Below the pieces are notes generated by a model. It saw nothing but the letters and a program-made list of their open reading frames with translations, made no database searches and was not told the DNA's origin. Made by a program: the position numbers and the translations under genes. From assembly GCA_947479915.1 (NCBI GenBank), contig CANKAU010000002.1, positions 1 to 64,000 on the forward strand: 64,000 bases of DNA. Direction: 5' to 3'. The DNA is from Chloroflexota bacterium. GTDB taxonomy: Bacteria > Chloroflexota > Dehalococcoidia > UBA2979. Each line of letters starts with the position of its first letter. Position 1 is the stretch's first letter. Of this stretch, positions 40,609 through 48,442 are shown in pieces.

Positions 40609-41574
40609 CTACGCGGCCTCGCCGGCACGGCCGCCGTCCGCCAGCAGGTGGACGAGCAGCCGCAGCAGCGCGGGGTCGAACTGCCCCGTGGAGCCTGCCA
40701 TCTCGCGCAGCGCATCCCCGCGCCCGAGCCTCGGCTGCCCGCGCCGCGCCACCGTGAGCGCGGAGTACGCGTCCGCGATACCGAGGTACCGCGCCTCCAG
40801 CGGGATCGCACGCCCGACGAGGCGCGCCGGGTAGCCCGTGCCGTCCCAGCGCTCGTGGTGATGACCCACCGCGCGCGATGCGTCGGGCGTTACGAGGCCG
40901 TAGGCCTTCATCCGGCGCTGCGAGAGGTCGGGATGGCGGCGGATCGCTTGCCAGTCCATCGGTGAGAGCACCTCCCGCTCTCGCACCTCGCGCGGGAGGT
41001 CGAGCAGCCCGACGTCGGCGACCGCGGCCGCGCTCGCCAGCGTCGTGAGCGCGGCGACCGAGCGCTGCCCGTCCGCGAGCGCGAGCGACACCGCCCCGAT
41101 CGCCGTCTCCACACCGTGCACCACTGGCGTGTGCGGCGCGTCCACGCGCAACGAGCGGAACAGCGCGTCCGGCTGGAAGTTGGCGACCAGGAAGCCGGCC
41201 AGCGCGCGGCAGGCCTCGATCAGGCCGTTCGCGCGCAGATCACCGCCCGCCATCAGCAGCGCCAGCTCGTGCAGCAGCGCGCGATGCACCGCCCACGACC
41301 GGTCCACCAGCGGCACGGCCCGCGTGCCGAGGATGTCGCGGAGATGCGTCCGCAGGTACACCCGGAACGCCGGGGCGTCGGATGGCGGGAACCACACTCG
41401 CTCCCCCGCGCAGTCGTCCAGCCAGCGCACGTCCACCTCGACGCGATCGTCGATGGCGTCGAAGAGCGGAAACGCGGGGCGGCGGTGCGGCGCGAAGAGG
41501 CCCGCAGGGACAGTGGGACGGCGGGGCGGATGCGGGGGTGTCGAGGCGGATCGAGCGGGTTCGTTCGGTGGCAT
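40609..41574 (-). CDS. Degenerate HD-GYP-like signalling protein
   Basis: A 321-residue protein. The last ~190 residues resemble an HD-GYP cyclic-di-GMP phosphodiesterase: 'VREREVLSPMDWQAIRRHPDLSQRRM', the GYP motif 'VGHHHERWDGTGYPARLVGRAIPLEARYLGIADAYSALT' and 'STGQFDPALLRLL'. The usual HDIGK is replaced by 'VADVGLLDLP': the His is Ala and the Lys is Leu. The metal site is therefore incomplete. The N-terminal domain is unidentified. I start at ATG 41574; the longer ORF is unsupported. A promoter is visible at 41690-41718. Confidence 0.75.
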   Translation of the reverse strand: MPPNEPARSASTPPHPPRRPTVPAGLFAPHRRPAFPLFDAIDDRVEVDVRWLDDCAGERVWFPPSDAPAFRVYLRTHLRDILGTRAVPLVDRSWAVHRALLHELALLMAGGDLRANGLIEACRALAGFLVANFQPDALFRSLRVDAPHTPVVHGVETAIGAVSLALADGQRSVAALTTLASAAAVADVGLLDLPREVREREVLSPMDWQAIRRHPDLSQRRMKAYGLVTPDASRAVGHHHERWDGTGYPARLVGRAIPLEARYLGIADAYSALTVARRGQPRLGRGDALREMAGSTGQFDPALLRLLVHLLADGGRAGEAA

Positions 41575-41689
41575 ACGGGATCGTCGGCCGCGCGGGCTGG
41601 GCGGCCTCGTGCGGTGCTGACGGGACGCTGCGGTGGAGTTGAGGCGAGGCGCGCGGCGTGCTGACGAAATCAACAACAGCCAGAGTGTG

Positions 41690-41718
41690 GATAAAGAAAT
41701 GAGAAAGGGTTTACTCAA
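41690..41718 (-). promoter_or_regulatory. Sigma-70-like promoter for the HD-GYP-like gene
   Basis: On the minus strand TTGAGT (41718-41713), a 17-nt spacer and TTTATC (41695-41690) lie in the most A/T-rich patch of the region, about 115 nt before the ATG. The 200-nt gap to the divergent secreted-protein gene otherwise shows nothing recognisable. Confidence 0.45.
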
Positions 41719-41774
41719 GTGCCTGTTTCCGGTACCTTCTGCGAGCGGGGGCCGGTGCGTGACGGGGTACAGCG

Positions 41775-42785
41775 TTGCGGAGAACGGCACGAGGCCTCGG
41801 CCTCTTCCTCATCCCAATCGCGGTGCTCGTCGTGATGACACTCCCCGGAACGACGAGCGCGTCGTCCGCACCGGCCTCACTTCCCGGCGCTCCCCGCACC
41901 GAGCTCGCCCCCGAAGGCCTCGACGCCCCGATCCTGCTCGAGGTCTCCCTGCCGGACCTGCTGCGCGCCGCGGTCCCCGAGGCGTACGCCTTTGCCACCG
42001 GTGCCCCCGGCCTCTCACCCTTCGACCGGGCGCAGATCGTGTCCGTCTACGGCTACCCCGGCATCTGCTCCATGGGCGAGCTCGGCTGCCATGCGTCGCC
42101 CTCGGCGGTCGTCGCACGGGCGCGTGAGCTGGCGCGGGACCTCGATGCGGCGAACGGCGACCGAGGAGTGCGCGCCGCCGTCCACCTGATCGTCGCCGTC
42201 GCGCAGCCGCACCCGGGCCCGGACGGGACGTACCTGCAGCGCATGCCACGCGAGACGATCGACGAGTGGGTAGAGGCCGCGCGCCGGGAGAGCGTGCTGC
42301 TGTTCCTGGACGTGCAGATCGGCTGGTCCGACCCCCTGCGCGAGATGCGCCGGCTGGAGCCGCTGCTGCGCGAGCCGTTCGTCCACCTCGCGCTCGACCC
42401 GGAGTTCGCCACCCGCGCGAAGGCGCTGCCGCCCGGCGACGCGATCGGCACCATGAGCGCGACGCAGGTGAACGAGGTGCAGGCATACCTCGGCGGCCTC
42501 GTGCGGGAGCGGTCCTTGCCGCCGAAGGTGCTGGTGCTGCACCAGTTCAAGCCGGGGATGCTGACCGACAAGCCGCTCTACGCCGACTACCCGGAGGTCG
42601 AGGTCACCATCGACATGGACGGCTTCGGGACGCCGGAGGCGAAGCTGTCGGGGTACGACGCCTACGCGCGCGTCGGCTCCGATCGCGCGGCGTTCAAGCT
42701 GTTCTTCCACTGGGACGTGCCGATGCTGACGCCCGCGCAGCTGGCGGCGCTGCCACACCCACCGGACTACCTCATCTATCAGTAA
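41775..42785 (+). CDS. Secreted protein of unknown function, paralogue B
   Basis: A 336-residue exported protein paralogous to the product at 17219 but without the ~90-residue N-terminal region that precedes the shared domain there. The signal 'LGLFLIPIAVLVVMTLPGTTSASS' is followed by 'IVSVYGYPGICSMGELGC', 'LLFLDVQIGWSDPLREMRRLEPLLRE', 'ALDPEFATRAKA', 'KVLVLHQFKPGML', 'VEVTIDMDGFGTP', 'AFKLFFHWDVPMLTPAQLAALPHPPDYLIYQ'. The start must be TTG 41775, because a TGA lies five codons upstream in frame and no other codon keeps the signal peptide. The CSMGELGC pair may form a disulfide. Confidence 0.78.
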   Translation: MRRTARGLGLFLIPIAVLVVMTLPGTTSASSAPASLPGAPRTELAPEGLDAPILLEVSLPDLLRAAVPEAYAFATGAPGLSPFDRAQIVSVYGYPGICSMGELGCHASPSAVVARARELARDLDAANGDRGVRAAVHLIVAVAQPHPGPDGTYLQRMPRETIDEWVEAARRESVLLFLDVQIGWSDPLREMRRLEPLLREPFVHLALDPEFATRAKALPPGDAIGTMSATQVNEVQAYLGGLVRERSLPPKVLVLHQFKPGMLTDKPLYADYPEVEVTIDMDGFGTPEAKLSGYDAYARVGSDRAAFKLFFHWDVPMLTPAQLAALPHPPDYLIYQ

Positions 42786-42807
42786 CCGCCCCGCGGGGTG
42801 GGGGCGG
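42786..42807 (+). terminator. Possible hairpin terminator
   Basis: 7-bp stem ccgcccc/ggggcgg with an 8-nt loop starting right after the paralogue B stop. It is short and lacks a U-tract, so the call is weak. Confidence 0.35.
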
Positions 42808-42883
42808 AGGGGCCCTCACCCTGCCACATCGATCGGTCGTCGTGGGCGTGAAGGCGCATCGAGGATGCCTCGACGGCGGGAGG

Positions 42884-43534
42884 CTAGTCGGCGCGGGCGC
42901 GCTGCCGCAGCTTCAGGTGATAGGTCATGCTCTGGAGGAAGAGCACGGGGTTGATGTGCTTCAACTCGATGCCCGTCGGCACCTGCACGCGCGCCGGGGT
43001 GTAGTTGAGGATCGCACGCACGCCGCCGCGCACCAGCGTGTCCGCCACGTCCTGCGCGGCCTCCGCCGTCACCGCGACGATTCCGATGTCCACCGGCGTC
43101 CGGCGCAGGTCCGCCTCGAGGTTCGCCGCGTCGAGGATGGTGTTGCCGTCCAGCAGCGTGCCGATGACGCTCGGACCCGAGTCGTAGCGGCCAACGATGT
43201 CGAAGCCCTGGCCCTCGAACCCCGGGTAAGACGAGATCGCCCGTCCGAGGCGGCCGATGCCGACGACAACGACGCGCCAGCGACGGTCGAGGCCCAGGAT
43301 GAAGCGCAGCTCTTCGGCGAGACGGGCCACGGAGTACCCGCGCCCCTGCTTCCCAAAGCGTCCGAAGTAGGAGAGATCCTTGCGGATCTGCGCGGGCGTG
43401 ACGCCCAGCTCCTCGCCGAGTTCCTGCGAGGAGATGACGGCGCGACCCTCTCGTTCCAGCCGCGACAGCAGCCGGTAGTAGAGGGGCAAGCGGTCGATGA
43501 CGACGTCAGGGATCTCGATCGGCAATAGGGTCAC
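42884..43534 (-). CDS. rex: Redox-sensing transcriptional repressor Rex
   Basis: A 216-residue Rex: winged helix 'DRLPLYYRLLSRLEREGRAVISSQELGEELGVTPAQIRKDLSYFGRFGKQGRGYSVARL', then the Rossmann domain 'RVVVVGIGRLGRAISSYPGFEGQGFDIVGRYD' and a C-terminal helix 'LFLQSMTYHLKLRQRAR'. Rex senses the NADH/NAD+ ratio and represses respiratory and fermentative genes. The start is GTG 43534. No TTGTGA-N6-TCACAA operator was recognised within this window, so its targets appear to lie elsewhere. Confidence 0.95.
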   Translation of the reverse strand: MTLLPIEIPDVVIDRLPLYYRLLSRLEREGRAVISSQELGEELGVTPAQIRKDLSYFGRFGKQGRGYSVARLAEELRFILGLDRRWRVVVVGIGRLGRAISSYPGFEGQGFDIVGRYDSGPSVIGTLLDGNTILDAANLEADLRRTPVDIGIVAVTAEAAQDVADTLVRGGVRAILNYTPARVQVPTGIELKHINPVLFLQSMTYHLKLRQRARAD

Positions 43535-43685
43535 CCGGCCTGGTCCCGCACCCGGGGGCGCTCGCGCCCCGCTGAGGTCGCGAACACCCGGATCATACCC
43601 TTCGCGGGGGTGGGCGCAATTTGGTCGGGCCTCCCGTTATCACCTGCCTTCCCGGGCAAAGTCGCGCGCTGCGCCTCCCTCTCGG

Positions 43686-43691
43686 TACGAT
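43686..43691 (+). promoter_or_regulatory. -10 hexamer TACGAT, leaderless start
   Basis: TACGAT is followed by 7 nt (cgcggtc) and the ATG at 43699, with no ribosome binding site. Confidence 0.55.
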
Positions 43692-43698
43692 CGCGGTC

Positions 43699-44493
43699 AT
43701 GACGAATGCCGCGCCGAATACCGAGCCCACCACCGACGAACGCATCGGGCGGCTGCTCCGGGAGGGGCCGTCGGCAACGCCGTTCATCGACCTGCCGGGG
43801 GGTGTCTTCGAGATGGGCTCCCACGGCCGTCCCGACGAGCTGCCGCTCCGTGCCGTCCGCGTCCGCCCGTTCTCGGTGGCGCTGGTGCCTGTCACCAACG
43901 TCGAGTTCGCCGCGTTCCTGGAGGCCACCGGGCACGAGCCGCCGCGGTACTGGGATGACCCGCACTTCCGTCGCCCGGAGTGCCCCGTCATCGGCGTCTC
44001 GTGGTTCGACGCCGTCGACTACTGCACGTGGCTGAGCGAGATCCTCGGTCGCGAGTGCCGACTGCCGACCGAGGCGGAACGCGAGTACGCGGCGCGCGGC
44101 CCGGAGCCTCAAGGCGTCTACGACTGGGGCGACGAGCCGTGGTCCACGGGCGTCCACGCCTTCGGCGCAGCGGGTGGCGACCGGCCGCACCCGGTCGGCA
44201 GCGCGCCGCCCAACGGCTTCGGCCTGTACCACATGAGCGACAACGTCCACGAATGGTGCAGCGACTGGTACGCACCCGACGGCTACAGCCGCGAGGTCGC
44301 GAGCGACGACGAGCCCGTCGAGGATCCTCGGGGGCCGCAGGAAGAGCAGCCGCGTCGCGCCTCTCGCGGGGGATCGTGGCGGCATCGGATCAAGGTCGCG
44401 CGGATCGCCGCGCGGTCCTCGCTCGCCCCGGACCGACGCTACAACGACTACGGGATGCGCGTGTACGCGGAGCCGATCGCGCCTCGCGTCTAG
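43699..44493 (+). CDS. SUMF1/FGE-fold protein without the active-site cysteines
   Basis: A 264-residue formylglycine-generating-enzyme-sulfatase domain: 'FIDLPGGVFEMGSHGRPDELPLRAVRVRPFSVALVPVTNVEFAAFLEATG', 'CPVIGVSWFDAVDYCTWLSEILGRECRLPTEAEREYAARG', 'GLYHMSDNVHEWCSDWY', 'RASRGGSWRHRIKVARIAARSSLAPDRRYNDYGMRV'. In true FGE the segment after RGGSW carries the copper-binding Cys pair; here it reads RHRIKVARIAARSS with no Cys. It is therefore probably a different SUMF1-fold oxidase or a non-enzymatic relative. No sulfatase is nearby. It is leaderless and its stop overlaps VanZ's stop. Confidence 0.83.
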   Translation: MTNAAPNTEPTTDERIGRLLREGPSATPFIDLPGGVFEMGSHGRPDELPLRAVRVRPFSVALVPVTNVEFAAFLEATGHEPPRYWDDPHFRRPECPVIGVSWFDAVDYCTWLSEILGRECRLPTEAEREYAARGPEPQGVYDWGDEPWSTGVHAFGAAGGDRPHPVGSAPPNGFGLYHMSDNVHEWCSDWYAPDGYSREVASDDEPVEDPRGPQEEQPRRASRGGSWRHRIKVARIAARSSLAPDRRYNDYGMRVYAEPIAPRV

Positions 44494-44975
44494 CGCGGCC
44501 CGCCAGGGCGCACTATCCGCGTGAGCAGCAGCCGCCACGCCAGCCCGCCGCCGAGGAACCCGAGGAACGCCCCGAACACATCGAACGCGAGGTCGAGCAA
44601 CTCTGGCGCGCGCGTCGGAGTGAACGCCTGCAGCGCCTCGCTGATCCCCGCGAACAGCCAGAGCGCGACCATGGTCATGAGCAGCGTGCGTTGGGGCGAG
44701 CGACGCGCGGCGCCGCTGGTGGCGTACCACAACGCCGATGCGGCCCCGAGGGCAGCGAACATCAGCGCGTGCCCGACGGACTCTTCCTCTTCCGGTGTCC
44801 AGCCCGGCGGCGGGGCGAGCTGCGGGGCGCGGCCACCAGCCGTGTTCCCGGGGAACTCACTGGGCATGACGCTGCCCCAGTGCGGCGGCTCCGGGGCGAG
44901 CGTGATGTAGAGGATCACGACCGCGAGCAGCACCAGGGCCGCCAGGGAGATTCGGTTCAGGACGTGCGCGCTCAT
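44490..44975 (-). CDS. VanZ-like membrane protein
   Basis: A 161-residue protein with about four membrane helices. The VanZ pattern includes 'ISLAALVLLAVVILYITLAPEPP', 'VGHALMFAALGAASALWYAT', 'LLMTMVALWLFAGISEALQAFTPTRAPELLDLAFDVFGAFLGFLGG' with conserved E-x-x-Q-x-F and D-x-x-x-D. Its function is not known outside teicoplanin resistance clusters; none is present here. TAACCT lies 6 nt before the ATG, giving a leaderless start divergent from pabB. Confidence 0.87.
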   Translation of the reverse strand: MSAHVLNRISLAALVLLAVVILYITLAPEPPHWGSVMPSEFPGNTAGGRAPQLAPPPGWTPEEEESVGHALMFAALGAASALWYATSGAARRSPQRTLLMTMVALWLFAGISEALQAFTPTRAPELLDLAFDVFGAFLGFLGGGLAWRLLLTRIVRPGGPR

Positions 44976-44981
44976 CGGTCG

Positions 44982-44987
44982 AGGTTA
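44982..44987 (-). promoter_or_regulatory. -10 hexamer TAACCT, leaderless start
   Basis: On the minus strand TAACCT is followed by 6 nt (cgaccg) and the ATG at 44975. Confidence 0.5.
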
Positions 44988-45040
44988 CAGGCGCGGTCCG
45001 CGGGGAGCGAGGCGGGCGCTGCCCGCCTGAGCGTGCCCGG

Positions 45041-45046
45041 TACAAT
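45041..45046 (+). promoter_or_regulatory. -10 hexamer TACAAT, leaderless start
   Basis: TACAAT is followed by 6 nt (cgaggc) and the ATG at 45053. It faces the opposing box at 44982-44987, 54 nt away. Confidence 0.6.
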
Positions 45047-45052
45047 CGAGGC

Positions 45053-46516
45053 ATGAGCCGCTTCCCGCACACAGCCCGCGTGGTGATCGAGCCGTGGCGC
45101 GGTGTGGGCCCGGCGGCCGCTGCCGCCGCTCTCCACGACCGCCCCCGTCTCGCGTGGCTGGACTCCTCGATGTCGCACGCGCGCCTCGGACGCTGGTCGA
45201 TCGTCGCGAGCGATCCGCGGTGGGCGATCACGGCGTACGCCGGCGACGTGGTGCTGGAGACCGCCGCTGGACCGCGGCGCCTCGATCCCGGCGCGCTGCA
45301 CGCCTTCGCCGCAGCCGTCGAAGCGGAACCGCTTGCCGCGCTGTCCGACGCGGACGTTGATGCGCACGGGCTCCCGTTTCTCGGTGGGGCGATCGGCGTC
45401 CTCGGCTTCGAGCTGGGGCGCGAGGTCGAACGGCTCCCCGCGACCACGCGCGACGACGTCGGTGCGCCCGACCTCGCGTTCGGCTGGTACGACGCGGCGC
45501 TCGTCTGGGACGGGGCGCGCGAGGCGGGCTGGCTTGTGGGGCGGCCCGAGGCCGTGCACGCGCTGCGCGGCCGCCTCGATCGCTTCGCTCGCGGCGCGAC
45601 CGAGGCGATCGAGGCGGCGAGCGCCGGGGTGCTGCGGCCGAACATGACGCGCACGGCCTATCTCCGTGCGGTGCAGCGTGCGCGCGAGTACATCGCGGCG
45701 GGCGACATCTACCAGGTGAACTTCGCGCAGCGCTTCTCCGCGCCCTACGGCGGTCGAGGCTTCGACCTGTACCGCCGTCTGCGCAGCGTCAGTCCCGCGC
45801 CCTTCGCGGCGTACCTCGACCTGCGCGGAGACTTCGGCGGCGTCGAGGTGCTCTCGTCGTCGCCGGAGCGCTTCCTGCTCGCGGAGGGCGACCGCGTGGA
45901 GACGCGCCCGATCAAAGGCACCCGCCCGCGCGGGACGACGCCTGACGAGGACAACCGACACGCCGCGGCACTCCGGGCGAGCGCGAAGGATCGTGCCGAG
46001 CACCTGATGATCGTGGACCTCGAGCGGAACGATCTCGGTCGCGTCGCCGCGACGGGGAGCGTGCGCGTCCCGGAGTTCGCTGCGCTGGAGACCTACGCGC
46101 AGGTGCACCATCTCACCTCGACTGTCGAGGCGACGCGGCGCGCGGACGTGGGTCTGGAGGCACTGCTGCGCGCCACGTTCCCCGGCGGATCCATCTCCGG
46201 TGCGCCGAAGATCCGCGCGCTGGAGATCATCGACGAACTGGAACCCACGGTGCGCGGCGTTTACACGGGCGCGATCGGGTACGTCTCCGCGCGCACCGAC
46301 GACGAGGCCTGGCGGCTCGACCTCAACATCGCGATCCGCACGATCACGCTTGCGGACGGCGTGGCCCACCTGCACGTCGGCGGCGCGATCGTCCACGACT
46401 CCGACCCGGAGGCCGAGTACGCCGAAACGCTGGACAAGGCCCGCGGCATGGCGCGCGCGCTGGGCGTGACGCTTCCCGACGAGGTCGCCGCGCCCGCCTC
46501 GCCCGCGCACCGATGA
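45053..46516 (+). CDS. pabB: Aminodeoxychorismate synthase component I
   Basis: A 487-residue chorismate-binding enzyme that makes 4-amino-4-deoxychorismate for folate. It has the PabB-type lysine motif 'ETRPIKGTRPRGTTPDEDNRHA' (near residue 285), 'EHLMIVDLERNDLGRVAATGSVRVPEFAALETYAQVHHLTSTVEA', 'ATFPGGSISGAPKIRALEIIDELEP' and 'GAIGYVS'. PIKGT rather than PIAGT separates it from TrpE. pabC overlaps its end by 4 nt, which supports the assignment. The PabA amidotransferase is not in the window. The gene is leaderless by the TACAAT box. Confidence 0.93.
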   Translation: MSRFPHTARVVIEPWRGVGPAAAAAALHDRPRLAWLDSSMSHARLGRWSIVASDPRWAITAYAGDVVLETAAGPRRLDPGALHAFAAAVEAEPLAALSDADVDAHGLPFLGGAIGVLGFELGREVERLPATTRDDVGAPDLAFGWYDAALVWDGAREAGWLVGRPEAVHALRGRLDRFARGATEAIEAASAGVLRPNMTRTAYLRAVQRAREYIAAGDIYQVNFAQRFSAPYGGRGFDLYRRLRSVSPAPFAAYLDLRGDFGGVEVLSSSPERFLLAEGDRVETRPIKGTRPRGTTPDEDNRHAAALRASAKDRAEHLMIVDLERNDLGRVAATGSVRVPEFAALETYAQVHHLTSTVEATRRADVGLEALLRATFPGGSISGAPKIRALEIIDELEPTVRGVYTGAIGYVSARTDDEAWRLDLNIAIRTITLADGVAHLHVGGAIVHDSDPEAEYAETLDKARGMARALGVTLPDEVAAPASPAHR

Positions 46517-47397
46517 CCGGCTTCGCGTGGGTCGACGGCGCGGTCGTGACTCGCGAGGAGGCGAGCGTCTCGATCGACGACTTCGCGGTGCGCTACGGCG
46601 CGGCCTGCTTCGAGACGATGCTCGCGCGGAACGGCCGCGTGTTCCGGCTGGGCGCGCACCTCGACCGCCTCGACGCCGGGCTGCGCGCGATGGGCGTCGA
46701 GGCGCCCGCGCACGCCCTGCTGGAACGCGCCGTGCGCGAGACGCTGGACGCGAACGCGCTCACCGAGGCCAGCGTGCGTCTCACCGTCACCGCCGGCAGC
46801 GGCCACGCACCCGAGCTCGCCCGTGCCGTCGCGCCCGCCATCCTCGTCACCGCGGACGCGCTGCCGCCGCCACACGCGCCGCCGCGACTCCGCGTGGTCG
46901 CGACGAGGATTGACGCGCGCCGCCCGCTGGCCGCAGCGAAGACCGCGCAGTTCCTGCCGTACCTCCTTGCGCGCGCCGAGGCACGAGCCGCCGGCGCGGA
47001 CGAAGCGCTGCTGCTGAACCACGACGGCGCGATCGTGGAGGCGGCGACCGCGAACGTGTTTCTACTCCGGGCCGGAGGTCTGGACACGCCGCCGCTTGCC
47101 GACGGACCGCTGCCCGGCGTCACGCGCGACGTAGTGATCGAGATCGCGCGCGGCCTCGGCATGCCCGTCGTGGAGCGGCGCCTCACGCTCGCCGACCTTG
47201 CGCTGGCGGAGGCGGTGCTGCTGAGCAGCAGCATCGCCGGCATCGTCACGGCCGCCTCCGTGCAGGCGAGCCGCCCCGAGGCACCGGGCAACCTCGACTG
47301 GCGCGCGCGCGATCCTCAGCCGGAGGCGGTCGAGCGGCTGCTGAGCGCGTACGACGCTGTTGTCAGGGTTTCCACCGAGGGCAATTCCCCCCGCTAA
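46513..47397 (+). CDS. pabC: Aminodeoxychorismate lyase / class IV aminotransferase
   Basis: A 294-residue PLP enzyme of fold type IV: 'GAVVTREEASVSIDDFAVRYGAACFETMLARNGRVFRLGAHLDRLDAGLRAMGV', the PLP Lys in 'RRPLAAAKTAQFLPYLLARAEARAAGADEALLLNHDGAIVEAATANVFLL', and 'GPLPGVTRDVVIEIARGLG'. Next to pabB (ATGA overlap) it most likely releases pyruvate from aminodeoxychorismate to yield p-aminobenzoate. A branched-chain or D-amino-acid aminotransferase is less likely. Confidence 0.9.
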   Translation: MTGFAWVDGAVVTREEASVSIDDFAVRYGAACFETMLARNGRVFRLGAHLDRLDAGLRAMGVEAPAHALLERAVRETLDANALTEASVRLTVTAGSGHAPELARAVAPAILVTADALPPPHAPPRLRVVATRIDARRPLAAAKTAQFLPYLLARAEARAAGADEALLLNHDGAIVEAATANVFLLRAGGLDTPPLADGPLPGVTRDVVIEIARGLGMPVVERRLTLADLALAEAVLLSSSIAGIVTAASVQASRPEAPGNLDWRARDPQPEAVERLLSAYDAVVRVSTEGNSPR

Positions 47398-47488
47398 CAC
47401 AGACAATCTGACGGCGGTAATCAGATTCGCATTCCTGACGAAGATCTGAATGTGACGATCTGACGGAACTGATGAGCCTGACGCGATC

Positions 47489-47515
47489 TTCACGCCATCC
47501 TCACGCTGCGGTCAT
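47489..47515 (+). promoter_or_regulatory. Three 11-bp-spaced direct repeats, candidate OmpR/PhoB-type box
   Basis: TTCAC (47489), CTCAC (47500) and GTCAT (47511) start exactly 11 bp apart, one helical turn, as in binding sites of tandem winged-helix response regulators. The element lies about 135 nt upstream of the OmpR-type regulator gene, with a TAGGTT hexamer at about 47537, so it fits autoregulation. The rest of this 253-nt gap contains several ATCTGA/TCAGAT words of unknown meaning. Confidence 0.5.
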
Positions 47516-47650
47516 CTTCGGAGGCTGCGCAGCGCGGTAGGTTCAGATCACGCCAGACGTCCGTCATCCCTCGAACAGGGACGGCCGGGCGAGGCAGCAT
47601 CCGGTCAGGATCGTCGCGGCGGCGGAAGCCCCGCAGGTTGAGGACGAGTG

Positions 47651-48430
47651 ATGACGACCCAGTTCCAGCCGACACACCAACCCACGTTCCGCGCACCCGT
47701 CCGCGCCGTGCCGTCCGGCACCACGTGGACGCGCGAACCCGCCACCGAGGCCCCTGCGCAGATCCTCGTCGTGGACGATGAGCCGATCGTCCGCGAGACG
47801 CTGCTGCTGGCCCTCCAGTCGAGCGGTGACCAGGTGCTTGCCGTGGACTCCGGGGAATCCGCGCTCGCGATCCTCGGCAGCGGTGTCTTCGATCTCGTGA
47901 TCCTCGATGTGGGGCTGCCGGGCATCTCCGGCTTCGAGACGCTGCGCCAGATCCGCGCGCGGAGCGACGTCCCCGTGATGATGGTGACCGCCGCCGGGAC
48001 GCTGACCGAACGCGTCGCGGGCTTCGACCTCGGTGCGGACGACTACCTCGTCAAGCCGCTGGAGATCCCCGAGATGAGCCGCCGCGTGCGCGCGATCCTG
48101 CGCCGCAGCCGTGGCGCCGTCGGGCGTGTGGAGGATCAGCTGATCGGCCCGGACGGCATCGTGATGCGGCTGCGGTCGCACTCCGTGTCCGTCGGCACAG
48201 AAGACGTGACCCTCACGCCGAAGGAGTTCGCCGTGCTGCGCCTCCTGTTGGAGCGCCGCGGCGAGGTGATCAACCCGGACGAGCTGTCCGTGAAGATCTG
48301 GGGCTACGAGACGTTCGGGTCGCGCAACTTCGTGGAGGCGCACGTGTCGCGGCTGCGCTCGAAGCTGTCGAAGGCGGGCGCGGGCGACGTGGTCACGACC
48401 ATGCGCGGCGTCGGCTACATGATCCGCTAG
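47651..48430 (+). CDS. OmpR/PhoB-family response regulator
   Basis: A 259-residue regulator with an unusual ~37-residue N-terminal extension ('QFQPTHQPTFRAPVRAVPSGTTWTREPATEAPA'). The receiver domain has acidic pair 'ILVVDDEPIVRETL', phospho-acceptor 'DLVILDVGLPGISGFETLRQIR', Thr in 'VMMVTAAG' and Lys in 'DYLVKPLEIPEM'. The winged helix is 'LTPKEFAVLRLLLERRGEVINPDELSVKIWGYETFGSRNFVEAHVSRLRSKL...VVTTMRGVGYMIR'. No histidine kinase is adjacent, so it is an orphan. GAGG precedes ATG 47651; GTG 47648 is possible. Confidence 0.92.
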   Translation: MTTQFQPTHQPTFRAPVRAVPSGTTWTREPATEAPAQILVVDDEPIVRETLLLALQSSGDQVLAVDSGESALAILGSGVFDLVILDVGLPGISGFETLRQIRARSDVPVMMVTAAGTLTERVAGFDLGADDYLVKPLEIPEMSRRVRAILRRSRGAVGRVEDQLIGPDGIVMRLRSHSVSVGTEDVTLTPKEFAVLRLLLERRGEVINPDELSVKIWGYETFGSRNFVEAHVSRLRSKLSKAGAGDVVTTMRGVGYMIR

Positions 48431-48442
48431 CGAGTCGAGACG

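Noticed and set aside
44972-46510. 512-aa minus-strand ORF antisense to pabB
   Set aside because: pabB has the full set of chorismate-enzyme motifs on the plus strand. The antisense product has no recognisable motif.
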